Positions 1 through 18,170 are shown, counted from the first letter of the stretch. The stretch is DNA of 64,000 bases from Pseudomonas parasichuanensis (GCF_021601385.1 NZ_BQHO01000016.1:1-64000), one strand, 5' to 3'. Numbers and translations: made by a program. The notes: generated by a model from the sequence alone, not told the origin.

Positions 1-3000
1 GTGATGGGCCACTGTTGCGGGCGCTGCTGGCGACCCTGGCCGATGGCAGCCAGCGCCTGCTGCTGGTGATCCACCACCTGGCGGTGGACGGCGTGTCGTG
101 GCGGATCCTGTTCGAGGACCTGCAACAGGCCTATGAACAACTGAGCCGCGGCCTGCCGCTGGCACTGCCGGGCAAGACCAGCTCGCAGCGCGACTGGGCA
201 GAGCAGCTGCAACGCCATGCTGGCGAAGGCGCCATGGCGCAACTGGCCTACTGGCAGGCGCAGGCCGCTGATGTCAGCGCCGAACTGCCGTGGGATCGCG
301 CCGAAGGCGGCCAGGCCAACCGCGATGGCAGCACGGTCTATTCGCGCCTGGACAAGGCCACCACCCGCCGTCTGTTGCAGGAGGCGCCGGCGGCCTACCG
401 CACCCAGGTCAACGACCTGCTGCTGACCGCGCTGGCCCAGGTGATCTGCCGCTGGACCGGCCAGCCACACACCTTGGTGCAGTTGGAAGGCCACGGCCGC
501 GAAGACCTGTTCGACAGCATCGACCTGACCCGCAGTGTCGGCTGGTTCACCAGCGTGTTCCCGCTGCGGCTGACCCCGGCCGCAGGCCTGGGCGATTCGC
601 TCAAGGCGATCAAGGAACAGCTGCGGGCAATCCCGGACAAGGGCCTGGGCTTCGGCGTGCTGTCGCGCCTGGCGCCAGCGCCGGTGCGCGCGCAGTTGGC
701 CGGCTTGCCGGTGCCGTCGATCACCTTCAACTACCTGGGCCAGTTCGACGCCAGTTTCGAGGCCGGCGAGGCGGCGTTCTGGCTGCCGTGCGACGAGGCC
801 CGTGGCGCTGAACAGGATGCCGGCGCGCCGCTGGGCAACGCCCTGAGCCTCAATGGCCAGGTGTTCGACGGCGAACTGAGCCTGGGCTGGAGCTTCAGCG
901 ATGCACGGTTCGACCACGCGACCATTCAGGCGCTGGCGGATGCCTACAGCCAGGCCTTGGCGGCCTTGGTCGAGCACTGCTGCCAGCCTGAGGCCGGTGC
1001 GCTGACACCGTCGGATGTGCCGTTGGCGCAACTGACCCAGGCGCAACTGGATGCGCTGCCGCTGGCCGCCGCCAGCGTGCAGGACCTGTACCCGCTGTCG
1101 CCGATGCAGCAGGGCATGCTGTTCCACAGCCTCTACGAGCAGGCCAGCGGCGACTATGTCAACCAGCTGCGGGTGGACATCGATGGCCTCGACCCGGCGC
1201 GCTTCCATGTCGCCTGGCAGGCCACGCTGCAGGCCCATGACATCCTGCGCACCGGCTTCCTCTGGCAGGGCGGGCTGAGCCAGCCGCTGCAGGTGGTACT
1301 GCGCGAGGCCGAGGTGCCGTTTGCCGTGCATGACTGGCAGGCGCGTACCGACCTTGACGCCGACCTGGATGCCTTGGCCGTGGCCGAACGCCTGCAAGGC
1401 TTCGACCTGCAGCAGGCGCCATTGCTGCGTGTGCAACTGATTGCCCGTGGCGCCGGCCGTTATCACCTGCTGCTGACCCATCACCACATCCTGCTCGACG
1501 GCTGGAGCCACTCGCAGCTGATCGGTGAAGTGTTGGCGCGCTATGCCGGCGAGCAGACGCCGCCGGCGGCCGGGCGTTACCGCGACTACATCGCCTGGCT
1601 GCAACGCCAGGACAGTGCTGCGCTCGAAGCGTTCTGGCGCGCGCAACTGGCCGAGCTGGAGCAGCCCACCCACCTGGCACCCGCCCAGCGTGCTGGCAAC
1701 GCGGTGGCCGTCGAAGGGCATGGCGAACACCATGCGCTGCTCGACGCGGTGGCCACTGCGCGCCTGGCCAGCTTCGCCCGTGAGCAGAAGGTCACCCTCA
1801 ACACCCTGGTGCAGGCGGCCTGGCTGTTGCTGCTGCAGCGCTATACCGGCCAGCAGAGTGTCTGCTTCGGTGCCACGGTGGCCGGGCGCCCGGCAGAGCT
1901 GCCGGGCATGGAGCAGCAGATGGGGTTGTTCATCAATACCCTGCCGGTGATCGCCACACCGCGTGCGCAGCAGACCGTGGGCGACTGGTTGCAGGCCGTG
2001 CAGGCGCGCAACCTGGCCTTGCGCGAGTTCGAACACGCACCGCTGTTCGAGATCCAGCGCCTGGCGGGCCAGGGGGGTGGCGCGCTGTTCGACAACCTGC
2101 TGGTGTTCGAGAACTTCCCGGTGTCCCAGGTGCTCGAGCAGGCGGCGCCGCAGGCCCTGGGCTTTGGCGCGGTGAGCAATCACGAACAGACCAGCTACCC
2201 CTTGAGCCTGGCGGTCAACCAGGGCGAGCAGATCGCCCTGCATTACCGCTACGCCCTTCAGGCGTTCGACGCCCAGGCCATCGAGCGCCTGGCCGGGCAC
2301 CTGGGCAACCTGCTGCAGGCCATGGCGGCCTCGGCGCAACAGGCCCTGGGCGAAGTATCCATGCTCGATGCCGCGGAACAGGCGAGCCTGCGCGAAGCTG
2401 GCAACGACACCGCCGTGGAGCACCGCCTGGACCTGAGCATCCCGGCCCAGGTCCAGGCCCAGGCCGCGGCAACCCCGGATGCGATCGCGCTGGTGTTTGG
2501 CGAACAGGTGCTGAGCTACCAACAGCTCGATTGCCTGGCCAACCAGTGGGCCCATCGCCTGCAGGCGGCGGGCGTTGGCCCGGACGTGCTGGTGGGGGTG
2601 GCGGCCGAGCGCAGCCTGGAGACGGTCGTGGCCTTGCTGGCGGTACTCAAGGCCGGCGGCGCCTATGTGCCGCTGGACCCGGACTACCCGCGCGAGCGCC
2701 TGGCCTACATGATCGAGGACAGCGGTATCAAGCTGCTGCTGACCCAGGCACAGGTACGCGAGCAATTGCTGGTGCCGGCAACGCTCGAATGCCTGCTGCT
2801 GGACCAGCCGTTGACGGGCTACCCGGTGCATGCCCCGGCGCTGGCCTTCGCTGGCGAGCAACTGGCCTATGTGATCTACACCTCCGGCTCGACCGGCAAG
2901 CCCAAAGGGGTGGCGGTGCGGCATGCCGGCTTGTGCAACCACATGGCCTGGATGCGTGAACTGCTGCCCTTGAGCGCGGACGACCGGGTGCTGCAGAAGA

Positions 3001-4277
3001 CCGCACTGAGCTTCGACGCGTCGGTATGGGAGTTCTGGCTGCCGTTGATCAGCGGTGCCCAGCTGGTGCTGGCCGAGCCTGGCCAGGCCCAGTCGCTGAC
3101 GCGGCTGTGGCAGCAGGTCGAGGCACAAGGCATCACTGTGCTGCAGTCGGCGCCGTCGTTGTTGCAGGCCCTGCTGGGGCAGGCCGACCCGCGTCAGCTG
3201 GCGAGCCTGCACACCATACTGTGCGGCGGCGAGGCGCTGACCGCGCAGTTGTGCGAACAGTTGCGCGCGCGTTGGCAGGGCCGCCTGATCAACCTGTACG
3301 GGCCGACCGAGGCGACCATCGACAGCACCGCGTACGAGGTGGAGCAGCAGGTGTCGATGCCGGTGCTGCCTTTGGGCCGGCCGATCGACAACGCCACCGC
3401 CCATGTGCTGGATGCGGCGCTGCAGTTGTGCCCGGCCGGTGTGCCTGGTGAGCTGTACATCGGTGGCGAGGGCCTGGCCCGGGGCTATCACCAGCGTGCT
3501 TCGCTGACCGCCGAGCGCTTCGTGCCGGACCCGTTTGCCCGCCAGCCTGGCGCACGCCTGTACCGCAGCGGTGACCTGGTGCGCCGCGGTGAGCAGGGCC
3601 TGCTCGAGTACCTGGGCCGCATCGACCATCAGGTGAAGCTGCGCGGCTTGCGCATCGAACTGGGTGAAATCGAGGCCCTGCTGCAGGCGCTGGACGAGGT
3701 GCGTGACGCCGTGGTGCTGGCGGTCGAAGGCAGCTCGGGCGTACAGCTGGTCGGCTATGTGGTGCCGGCCGGCACCCGGCCTGGCGATGCCGATGGCCTG
3801 CGCGAATCGCTCAAGGCCCAGCTGCGTACGGTGCTGCCGGAATACATGGTGCCGAACCAGCTGGTGCTGCTCGAACAGCTGCCGCTCAACCCCAGCGGCA
3901 AGCTGGACCGCCGCGCGTTGCCGGCGCCGGACCTGGCGCCGACGCGCCATGTGGCGCCGCAGAGTGAACTGGAGCAGCACCTGGCGCAGATCTGGGAGCA
4001 GGTGCTGGGCGTTGCGCGGGTGGGGCTGCAGGACGACTTCTTCGCCCTCGGCGGGCACTCGCTGCTGGCCACCCAGGTGGTGGTGCGCATCCGTGAGCAG
4101 CTGGGCCTGGAGGTGCAGCTCAAGACCCTGTTCGGCGCCAAGGACCTGGGCGCCTTCTGCGAGGCGGTGCAGGCGCTGGATGTCGGCCATGAACCTTTGA
4201 TGGATGAACTGGCTAAATCTTTGGAGGCCCTTGAACGTTTAACAGGAGATGAGCTTGAGAAGCTAATTTCTGAGTGA
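1..4277 (+). CDS. Pyoverdine-type non-ribosomal peptide synthetase, 3' part (E-C-A-T)
   Basis: The gene is cut by the left window edge; the reading frame is open from base 3. Visible order: the end of an epimerization domain (HHLAVDGVS near base 72, NYLGQFD near 730), a condensation domain (HHHILLDGW near 1480), an adenylation domain (YTSGSTGKPKG near 2878, LYGPTEATID near 3295) and a carrier domain (GGHSLL near 4051). There is no thioesterase, so the chain passes to the next protein. The specificity residues I extract by alignment to GrsA are DAWQLGLIDK, which resembles known Gln/Glu-type codes; this is a prediction. The condensation domain directly follows an E domain and should accept a D-residue. 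The gene ends 12 bases before the next NRPS, so the two form one operon. In P. aeruginosa the equivalent position is held by PvdJ. Confidence 0.95.
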   Translation, partial: DGPLLRALLATLADGSQRLLLVIHHLAVDGVSWRILFEDLQQAYEQLSRGLPLALPGKTSSQRDWAEQLQRHAGEGAMAQLAYWQAQAADVSAELPWDRAEGGQANRDGSTVYSRLDKATTRRLLQEAPAAYRTQVNDLLLTALAQVICRWTGQPHTLVQLEGHGREDLFDSIDLTRSVGWFTSVFPLRLTPAAGLGDSLKAIKEQLRAIPDKGLGFGVLSRLAPAPVRAQLAGLPVPSITFNYLGQFDASFEAGEAAFWLPCDEARGAEQDAGAPLGNALSLNGQVFDGELSLGWSFSDARFDHATIQALADAYSQALAALVEHCCQPEAGALTPSDVPLAQLTQAQLDALPLAAASVQDLYPLSPMQQGMLFHSLYEQASGDYVNQLRVDIDGLDPARFHVAWQATLQAHDILRTGFLWQGGLSQPLQVVLREAEVPFAVHDWQARTDLDADLDALAVAERLQGFDLQQAPLLRVQLIARGAGRYHLLLTHHHILLDGWSHSQLIGEVLARYAGEQTPPAAGRYRDYIAWLQRQDSAALEAFWRAQLAELEQPTHLAPAQRAGNAVAVEGHGEHHALLDAVATARLASFAREQKVTLNTLVQAAWLLLLQRYTGQQSVCFGATVAGRPAELPGMEQQMGLFINTLPVIATPRAQQTVGDWLQAVQARNLALREFEHAPLFEIQRLAGQGGGALFDNLLVFENFPVSQVLEQAAPQALGFGAVSNHEQTSYPLSLAVNQGEQIALHYRYALQAFDAQAIERLAGHLGNLLQAMAASAQQALGEVSMLDAAEQASLREAGNDTAVEHRLDLSIPAQVQAQAAATPDAIALVFGEQVLSYQQLDCLANQWAHRLQAAGVGPDVLVGVAAERSLETVVALLAVLKAGGAYVPLDPDYPRERLAYMIEDSGIKLLLTQAQVREQLLVPATLECLLLDQPLTGYPVHAPALAFAGEQLAYVIYTSGSTGKPKGVAVRHAGLCNHMAWMRELLPLSADDRVLQKTALSFDASVWEFWLPLISGAQLVLAEPGQAQSLTRLWQQVEAQGITVLQSAPSLLQALLGQADPRQLASLHTILCGGEALTAQLCEQLRARWQGRLINLYGPTEATIDSTAYEVEQQVSMPVLPLGRPIDNATAHVLDAALQLCPAGVPGELYIGGEGLARGYHQRASLTAERFVPDPFARQPGARLYRSGDLVRRGEQGLLEYLGRIDHQVKLRGLRIELGEIEALLQALDEVRDAVVLAVEGSSGVQLVGYVVPAGTRPGDADGLRESLKAQLRTVLPEYMVPNQLVLLEQLPLNPSGKLDRRALPAPDLAPTRHVAPQSELEQHLAQIWEQVLGVARVGLQDDFFALGGHSLLATQVVVRIREQLGLEVQLKTLFGAKDLGAFCEAVQALDVGHEPLMDELAKSLEALERLTGDELEKLISE

Positions 4278-4289
4278 AGGGGAGCAGGT

Positions 4290-12893
<8,604 letters not shown>

Positions 12894-12897
12894 GTGC

Positions 12898-12934
12898 CCG
12901 GGTGCCCGCGAAAGCGGGCACCCGGCTGTTTTTT
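12898..12934 (+). terminator. Rho-independent terminator after the NRPS gene
   Basis: A perfect 12-bp GC-rich stem (12898-12909 with 12914-12925) with a GAAA loop is followed by CTG and six T residues (12929-12934). It starts five bases after the NRPS stop codon and lies just upstream of the ribosome binding site of the co-directional esterase gene. It should reduce read-through from the NRPS operon into the esterase. Confidence 0.88.
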
Positions 12935-12948
12935 CCGAGGATTATCCA

Positions 12949-13926
12949 ATGTCTTTGCATCCCGATCTGGCCGGCTTTCTCGAGCTGGTGGACATGGGCC
13001 GGCTCACCGGTGCCAGCAAGCCCATGCACGAAATGAGTGTCGAGCAGGCCCGCGTCGAATTCGAACGCAGCTCGCAGATACTCGACCCCAGCCCACCGGG
13101 CAACCTGCAGGTCCAGGCCGTGCCGATGAGCACGGCCGACGGCCAGCCGCTGGCGGCGCGCCTGTACCGCCGCGAAGCACCGCGCAGTGGGCTGCAGCCG
13201 GTATTGCTGTATTTCCATGGTGGTGGCTATGTGGTCGGCAGCCTCGACTCCCATGATGCGGTGTGCCGCCGCCTGGCAATGTGCAGCGACTTCGCGGTGC
13301 TGGCGCCTGCCTACCGGCTGGCGCCTGAAGCGCCGTTCCCGGCCGCGGCGCAGGATGCGCTGGCCAGCGCCCGTTGGCTGGTCGAGCAGGGCGGGCAGTG
13401 GCAACTGGATGCGCAGCGTGTGGTGGTCAGCGGCGACAGTGCCGGGGCGAGCCTGGCGATCGTGGTGGCGGCGGCTGCCGTGCAGCAGGCGCAGGATGCG
13501 CCCCTGCGGCCGTTGGCACAGCTGCTGTTCTACCCGGTGACCGATATCAGCCGCCAGCGGCCTTCGCATGCCAGCTACGCCGAAGGTTACCTGCTGGAAA
13601 GCCAGACCTTGGAGTGGTTCTACCGCCATTACGTGACCGACGACGCCCAGCGCCTGGACTGGCGCGTTTCACCCTTGCACCTGGGGGACTTGCGCGGGCT
13701 GGCACCGACCTGGATGGCCCTGGCCGGTCACGATCCGCTGCTCGATGAGGGCATTGCCTGGGCGCGGGCGCTGGAGCAGGCCCAGGTGCCGTTGTCCTGG
13801 CGGGTGGAGCAGGGGCTGACCCATGACTTCCTGCGCATGCACGGCATGGTCGAGTCGGTCGAGGCGATCTACAGCGAGGTGGGGCGTTGGTTGGCAGGTG
13901 TGCTTGCCACGCAAGGGCAGGGCTGA
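12949..13926 (+). CDS. Alpha/beta hydrolase, hormone-sensitive-lipase-type esterase
   Basis: A 325-residue carboxylesterase of the HSL (type IV lipase) family. The oxyanion-hole motif HGGGYVVGS sits near residues 90-98 and the nucleophile motif GDSAGAS near 162-168. A late Asp (GHDPLLDEG) and a His (THDFLRMHG) complete a plausible triad. No signal peptide is evident. The start has GAGG eight bases upstream. It lies between the terminal NRPS and fpvA, a position where P. putida-type pyoverdine loci carry a lipase/esterase gene as far as I recall. A role in pyoverdine maturation, such as acyl-chain or side-chain hydrolysis, is inference from position only. Confidence 0.9.
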   Translation: MSLHPDLAGFLELVDMGRLTGASKPMHEMSVEQARVEFERSSQILDPSPPGNLQVQAVPMSTADGQPLAARLYRREAPRSGLQPVLLYFHGGGYVVGSLDSHDAVCRRLAMCSDFAVLAPAYRLAPEAPFPAAAQDALASARWLVEQGGQWQLDAQRVVVSGDSAGASLAIVVAAAAVQQAQDAPLRPLAQLLFYPVTDISRQRPSHASYAEGYLLESQTLEWFYRHYVTDDAQRLDWRVSPLHLGDLRGLAPTWMALAGHDPLLDEGIAWARALEQAQVPLSWRVEQGLTHDFLRMHGMVESVEAIYSEVGRWLAGVLATQGQG

Positions 13927-13952
13927 ACAGGCGGGCGTTGCAGGTGGGAATA

Positions 13953-13977
13953 CTCGGGCCTGCGTGGCAGGCCCGAG
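13953..13977. terminator. Hairpin between convergent esterase and fpvA genes
   Basis: A perfect 11-bp stem (13953-13963 with 13967-13977) with a 3-base loop sits between the esterase stop (13926) and the fpvA stop (13985). Neither strand has a strong T-run after it, so it may act as a weak bidirectional terminator or protect 3' ends. Confidence 0.55.
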
Positions 13978-13984
13978 GTTGCGG

Positions 13985-16411
13985 TTACAGCGTCCAGCGC
14001 AGGGTCATGGTGAAGTTGCGTGGGTCGCCGAAGATGTTGGCCCCTGCAGGGTTGCTGATGTTCTGGTAGTAGCGCTTGTCGAACACGTTGTTGAGGTTGC
14101 CTTGCAGGGTGAAGTTTTTGTTCACCTTGTAGGCGGCCATCAGGTCGGTGACGCTGTAGCCACCCTGCTCGACGGAGAAGCTGGTGTAGGCACGGCTCTG
14201 GGTACGGAACCCGCCGCCAATGCTCCACTGGTTCAGGTCGCCTGGCAGTTGGTACACGGTGGAGAGCTTGAACAGGTTATAGGGTGTGTCGCTGTCGAAG
14301 CGGTCGCCTTTCTGCGAGCTGTCGGTGCCTGTCTTGTACTTGGCCCCCGCGTAGGTGTAGCCGACCGATGCCTGCCAGCCCTGGGCGAGCATGCCTTGTA
14401 CCTCAAGCTCCACACCCTTGGTTTCCACTTCGCCCGAGGCTTCGTAGCAACCGTCGGAGAGGTCCGGGCAGGACGACTGTGGCAGGTACTTGGCGAGGTT
14501 TTCCTGGTTCAGCTGGAAGTAGGCCAGGCTGACGTTCAGGGCGCCGCCGAAGTACTCACCCTTGATGCCGGTTTCGTAGTTGGTGCCGGTGACCGGGTCG
14601 AGGATCGAGCCGGTGCTGGAGCGTGCTTCCTGTGGCTTGAAGATGCGCGTGCCGCTGACATAGACCGAGTAGGTGTCGTTCAGGTCGTAGACCAGGCCGG
14701 CGTACGGGGTGTACTCGCGGGTGGCCTTGGAGCTGCCGCCGAACTTGAAGTCGCCGGACTGGGTCTGCTGTTCGTACTCGTACCAGTCCAGGCGCGAACC
14801 GAGGGTCAGCTTGAGGTCGTCAGTCAGGTTGAAACGCACGGTGGCATAGGTACTGGATTGTTCGGTCTTGCCTTTGCGCGACCAGTTGAAGTCGATCTGT
14901 GGCTTGGGCACCGAGCCGAAGTCGAAGGTCATCGGGTCGACCGGGACGTCGAAGGTACCCAGCGGGCCACCGCCAGGGCCGTCATCGGTGCGGTCGTTGC
15001 GCCAGCTGCCGCCCAGGACCAGCTCGTGGGTGCGGCCGAACAGGCTGAACGGGCCGGACAGGTAGCCGTCGACGCTTTTTTGCGTGTGTTCGTAGGTGTA
15101 GCGGCCGACGTTGAGCTGCAGGGTGTCGACGGTCGGGTCGAGGCGGTAGAAGCTGGTGCCGAGCATATCCATCTCGCCGCGCAGCCAGGTGGTGTTCAGG
15201 CGCATCTTCCAGTCATTGTCGAAGCGGTGCTCGATCTCGGCGAATACGCTTTTGTTCTTCTTGTCCCAGTAGGTCCAGGACGGGCTCATGCGGTGCGAGC
15301 GGGAAATATCGAGAAAGCTGCCATTGGCATGGGTTGGCAGGCCCGACCAGTCGGCGCCCGGGTTGTCCTCGCGGTTGTAGTAGCCGCCGAGGGTCAGGGT
15401 GGTGTCTTCGGTGAGGTCGAATTCGGTGATGCCATACATCAGCTGGCGCTTGTTGCTGTAGTCGTCGACGAAGCTGTCCTTGTCCTGCAAGGCCACCACG
15501 GCCCGGCCGCGGATGCTGCCACTGTCGTTGAGCTTGCTGCTGGCGTCGAGCTCGGTGCGGAAGTTGTTCCAGGAACCGGCGCTGGTGGTGATCGACATCT
15601 GCGGCTCGACGGTCGGCCGCTTGCGGATCAGGTTCAGGGTGCCGGACGGGTTGCCGGCGCCGACCATCAGGCCCGAGGCGCCGCGTACCACTTCCACCCG
15701 GTCGAACATCGACAGCATCGAGGTGCCGAGGGTGTCGGTGTCGTAGGCCACCGGCAGGCCGTCGATCATGATGCTGTCCACGGACGTGCCGCGCGAATAG
15801 AACGTCGGGCGTTCGCCGCCGGTCTTGCGCAGGCTCAGGCCCGGGGTGTAGAGCGACACGTCCTCCAGGGTCTGCATGTTCTGGTCGTTCATGCGCTGGC
15901 GGGTGATGACGGTCACCGACTGCGGCGTGTGGCGCAGCGAGGTTGGCAACTTGGTCGCGGTGCTCATGGAGCCGGTGGTGTAGGAGCCTGTGCCTTCGGT
16001 GGTTTCACCCAGTGCGCGGGCATCGATGGTAGTCGCGCCCAACTCAACCGAACCGCCCTCCCGGCGGCCGCTGATGGTCACGGTGGACCCACTGACGCTG
16101 TAGCCTACGCCGCTGCCGGAGAGCAGCTGGCGCAGCGCCGCGGCGGGCTCCAGCGAGCCTTGGACGCTGGTGCTGCGCAGGCCGCTGAGCTGGTCTGGGG
16201 AGTACAGCACCTGCCATTGGCTTTGCTGGCCGAAGGCAAGCAGCGCGGAGTTGAGCGACTGCGCCGGAATGTTGAAGGAAACCTGCTGTGCCTGGGCAAC
16301 CATCGGGGCTGCCAGCAGCAGGCCGGCGGCTGTGCAGGAGAGCCCGGTCGACCTCAGTCGGTGAACGAGCAACGCCTTGGACAGCGGGCGAAGGGTGGGA
16401 AGGACGGACAT
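13985..16411 (-). CDS. fpvA: FpvA-type TonB-dependent ferri-pyoverdine receptor
   Basis: An 808-residue outer-membrane receptor importing ferri-pyoverdine. The signal peptide ends near residue 41 (...PMVAQAQ). It is followed by an STN signalling domain (about residues 45-115), which in this family contacts an anti-sigma factor. Next come a plug domain (about 150-255; SVTVITRQR, RVEVVRGASGLMVGAGNPSG) and a 22-strand-type barrel ending in the usual C-terminal aromatic pattern (TMTLRWTL). The STN domain implies transcriptional signalling as well as uptake, with partner sigma/anti-sigma genes outside the window. A Fur box lies 30-48 bases upstream. Its position next to pvdE and the terminal NRPS supports cognate recognition of the pyoverdine made here. 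Confidence 0.95.
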   Translation of the reverse strand: MSVLPTLRPLSKALLVHRLRSTGLSCTAAGLLLAAPMVAQAQQVSFNIPAQSLNSALLAFGQQSQWQVLYSPDQLSGLRSTSVQGSLEPAAALRQLLSGSGVGYSVSGSTVTISGRREGGSVELGATTIDARALGETTEGTGSYTTGSMSTATKLPTSLRHTPQSVTVITRQRMNDQNMQTLEDVSLYTPGLSLRKTGGERPTFYSRGTSVDSIMIDGLPVAYDTDTLGTSMLSMFDRVEVVRGASGLMVGAGNPSGTLNLIRKRPTVEPQMSITTSAGSWNNFRTELDASSKLNDSGSIRGRAVVALQDKDSFVDDYSNKRQLMYGITEFDLTEDTTLTLGGYYNREDNPGADWSGLPTHANGSFLDISRSHRMSPSWTYWDKKNKSVFAEIEHRFDNDWKMRLNTTWLRGEMDMLGTSFYRLDPTVDTLQLNVGRYTYEHTQKSVDGYLSGPFSLFGRTHELVLGGSWRNDRTDDGPGGGPLGTFDVPVDPMTFDFGSVPKPQIDFNWSRKGKTEQSSTYATVRFNLTDDLKLTLGSRLDWYEYEQQTQSGDFKFGGSSKATREYTPYAGLVYDLNDTYSVYVSGTRIFKPQEARSSTGSILDPVTGTNYETGIKGEYFGGALNVSLAYFQLNQENLAKYLPQSSCPDLSDGCYEASGEVETKGVELEVQGMLAQGWQASVGYTYAGAKYKTGTDSSQKGDRFDSDTPYNLFKLSTVYQLPGDLNQWSIGGGFRTQSRAYTSFSVEQGGYSVTDLMAAYKVNKNFTLQGNLNNVFDKRYYQNISNPAGANIFGDPRNFTMTLRWTL

Positions 16412-16440
16412 TGGCAGACTCTTTGAGTTGTGTTGTTAAT

Positions 16441-16459
16441 GATAATGATTGGTATTACC
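16441..16459 (-). promoter_or_regulatory. Fur box upstream of fpvA
   Basis: Bases 16441-16459 match the 19-bp Fur consensus at 14 of 19 positions, starting GATAATGAT. The site lies 30-48 bases before the fpvA start, the expected place for iron repression. No PvdS-type TAAAT-N16-CGT element is visible in this gap. Confidence 0.75.
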
Positions 16460-16479
16460 GATAGTGAGACGCACCAAGC

Positions 16480-16521
16480 CCACAGAACCGGAAAAGAATT
16501 TCCGGTTCCGTGGCTTTTTTT
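16480..16521 (+). terminator. Strong hairpin with plus-strand T-run at the end of pvdE
   Basis: A stem of about 14 bp with one mismatch (16480-16494 with 16499-16513, loop AGAA) is followed on the plus strand by seven T residues (16515-16521), the last belonging to the pvdE stop codon read from the minus strand. As a terminator it faces transcripts entering from fpvA towards pvdE. For pvdE mRNA it is a 3' hairpin without a following T-run. Confidence 0.65.
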
Positions 16522-18170
16522 CAGGCGGGAGTGAGTTCCTGCAGGACCTTGCCGGCTTCCAGGCGGACCAGGTGGTCGGCCATGTCGAAGTAGCGATCGT
16601 CGTGGGAGATGACGATGATGGTCTTGCCCAGCCGTTTCAGGTCGGGCAGCAGTTCGGTGTAGAAGATGCGGCGGAAGGTCGGGTCCTGGTCGGCGGCCCA
16701 TTCGTCGAACACCAGCACAGGGCGCTGCTCGATCCAGGCGTTGACCAGGGCCAGGCGCTTGCGTTGGCCGGTGGACAGGTCGGTGGTGCTGAACTGGCCG
16801 TCCTCGACCCTGACCTTGTGGGCGATCTCCAGGCGCTGCAGGTACTGGTTGGCATCCTCGGGAATGGCCTGGTCACCCTGCACCAGGTCGTCGAACAGGT
16901 AGTAGTCGGCGAACACTGTGGTGAACAGCTGGCGGTAGTCATCACGCGAGGTGGCGTCCACGGCGGTGCCGTTGACCTTGATCTGCCCCTGCTGCGGCGC
17001 ATACAGCCCCAGCAACAGCTTGATCAGGGTGGTCTTGCCGCAACCGTTCTCGCCGACGATGAACACGATATCGCCCTGGGCGATCTTCAGGTTCACCGGC
17101 CCCAGGGTGAAAGGCTTGGCATCGCCGACCGCCGGGAAGCTGTAGCGCACATCGTCCAGTTCCAGGCTGTGCACGGGGCTGGCCTGGTTGCCGGTGTCCG
17201 CCAGCAGCAGGTGCGGTTCGGGGTTGGCGAACTGCTCGGACAACTGGGCGATGCGCTGGAAGGCGATGCGTGCCCGGCCGATGATCGGCAGGGTGCCGAT
17301 CAGGTGCTCCAGTGGCCCTTTCATGTACAGCAGCACCAGCACGAAGCCGCTCATCACGCTGGCATCGCCGCTCGGCCAGAGCGACTGCGAGGCCAGTGCC
17401 AGGCCGATGACCACGAAGAACAGCATCGAGCCCAGGCTCTTGGCGATCACGAAGGTGTTGATCGAGCGGGTCTGCAGCGCGCGGATACGCTCGGCGGTGT
17501 CGATGATGCCGGCCTGGAACATGCGCTGGCGCCGCGGGCGGTGCATGCGCAGTTCCTTGGCGCCGGCGGCGATGGCGCTGTAGTGCTTCTGCAACTGGTC
17601 TTCGCTGTCGCGCGCCGCCATGAAGCCTCGGATGCCGCGGGACTGCGCCACCGACTGGATGGCAATGCCGATCGACAGTGCCGCCAGCATCAGCAGGAAC
17701 ATCGGCCATGACAGCATCGCCAGGTAGCCCATGCAGCCCAGGGTCACCGTCAGCGAGATCGCCAGGGGGGCGAAGGCGAAGGCGAAGTCACTGATGGTGT
17801 CGACATCGTGGGTCAGTACCGGGATCAGGCGGTGGGTGCGAAATCGTTCGATCTGTTCGATCGGCGCCGCCAGCACTTTCTCGCCCAGCTCGCGGCGCAG
17901 CTTGGCGATGATGTGCTGGCCGACATGGTTGCTGCCCATGTCCGAGAGGATGCTGCTGACCAGCGCCAGGCTGCACAGCCCGGCGAAGCCCAGCACCAGG
18001 CCCTGGCTCAGCCCACCTTCGGTGTGCAGCCCGTTGTTGATGGTGGCGAGCAGGGCGGTGACGCTCAGGCCGCCGACCATGCCCAGCACGATCGACAGCG
18101 CGACCACCGGCCAGAAAGGGCGGAGCAGGGCCAGCAGCTCGCGCATGGCCCCGCGCGGTTGATTGCTCAT
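16521..18170 (-). CDS. pvdE: Pyoverdine precursor ABC exporter PvdE
   Basis: A 549-residue fused half-transporter: an N-terminal six-helix membrane domain (about residues 1-310) and a C-terminal ATPase. The ATPase shows Walker A GENGCGKTTL near 370, the signature LSTGQRKRLAL near 460 and Walker B VLVFDEWAADQDP near 480. PvdE family members move the acylated pyoverdine precursor from cytoplasm to periplasm. The start at 18170 has AGGGA upstream and leaves 16 bases after the pvdA stop. A longer in-frame start at 18194 would overlap pvdA and is less likely. It is probably co-transcribed with pvdA from the PvdS promoter at 19599-19622. Confidence 0.94.
   Translation of the reverse strand: MSNQPRGAMRELLALLRPFWPVVALSIVLGMVGGLSVTALLATINNGLHTEGGLSQGLVLGFAGLCSLALVSSILSDMGSNHVGQHIIAKLRRELGEKVLAAPIEQIERFRTHRLIPVLTHDVDTISDFAFAFAPLAISLTVTLGCMGYLAMLSWPMFLLMLAALSIGIAIQSVAQSRGIRGFMAARDSEDQLQKHYSAIAAGAKELRMHRPRRQRMFQAGIIDTAERIRALQTRSINTFVIAKSLGSMLFFVVIGLALASQSLWPSGDASVMSGFVLVLLYMKGPLEHLIGTLPIIGRARIAFQRIAQLSEQFANPEPHLLLADTGNQASPVHSLELDDVRYSFPAVGDAKPFTLGPVNLKIAQGDIVFIVGENGCGKTTLIKLLLGLYAPQQGQIKVNGTAVDATSRDDYRQLFTTVFADYYLFDDLVQGDQAIPEDANQYLQRLEIAHKVRVEDGQFSTTDLSTGQRKRLALVNAWIEQRPVLVFDEWAADQDPTFRRIFYTELLPDLKRLGKTIIVISHDDRYFDMADHLVRLEAGKVLQELTPA

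Noticed and set aside
13823-16426. An 867-codon plus-strand frame opposite fpvA
   Set aside because: It is an antisense shadow of fpvA; its translation is low-complexity Val/Ala/Gly/Gln without recognisable motifs, while the minus strand encodes a full receptor.
16479-16521. Hairpin as a standard pvdE terminator
   Set aside because: The T-run is on the strand opposite to pvdE transcription, so it is reported instead as a plus-strand terminator.
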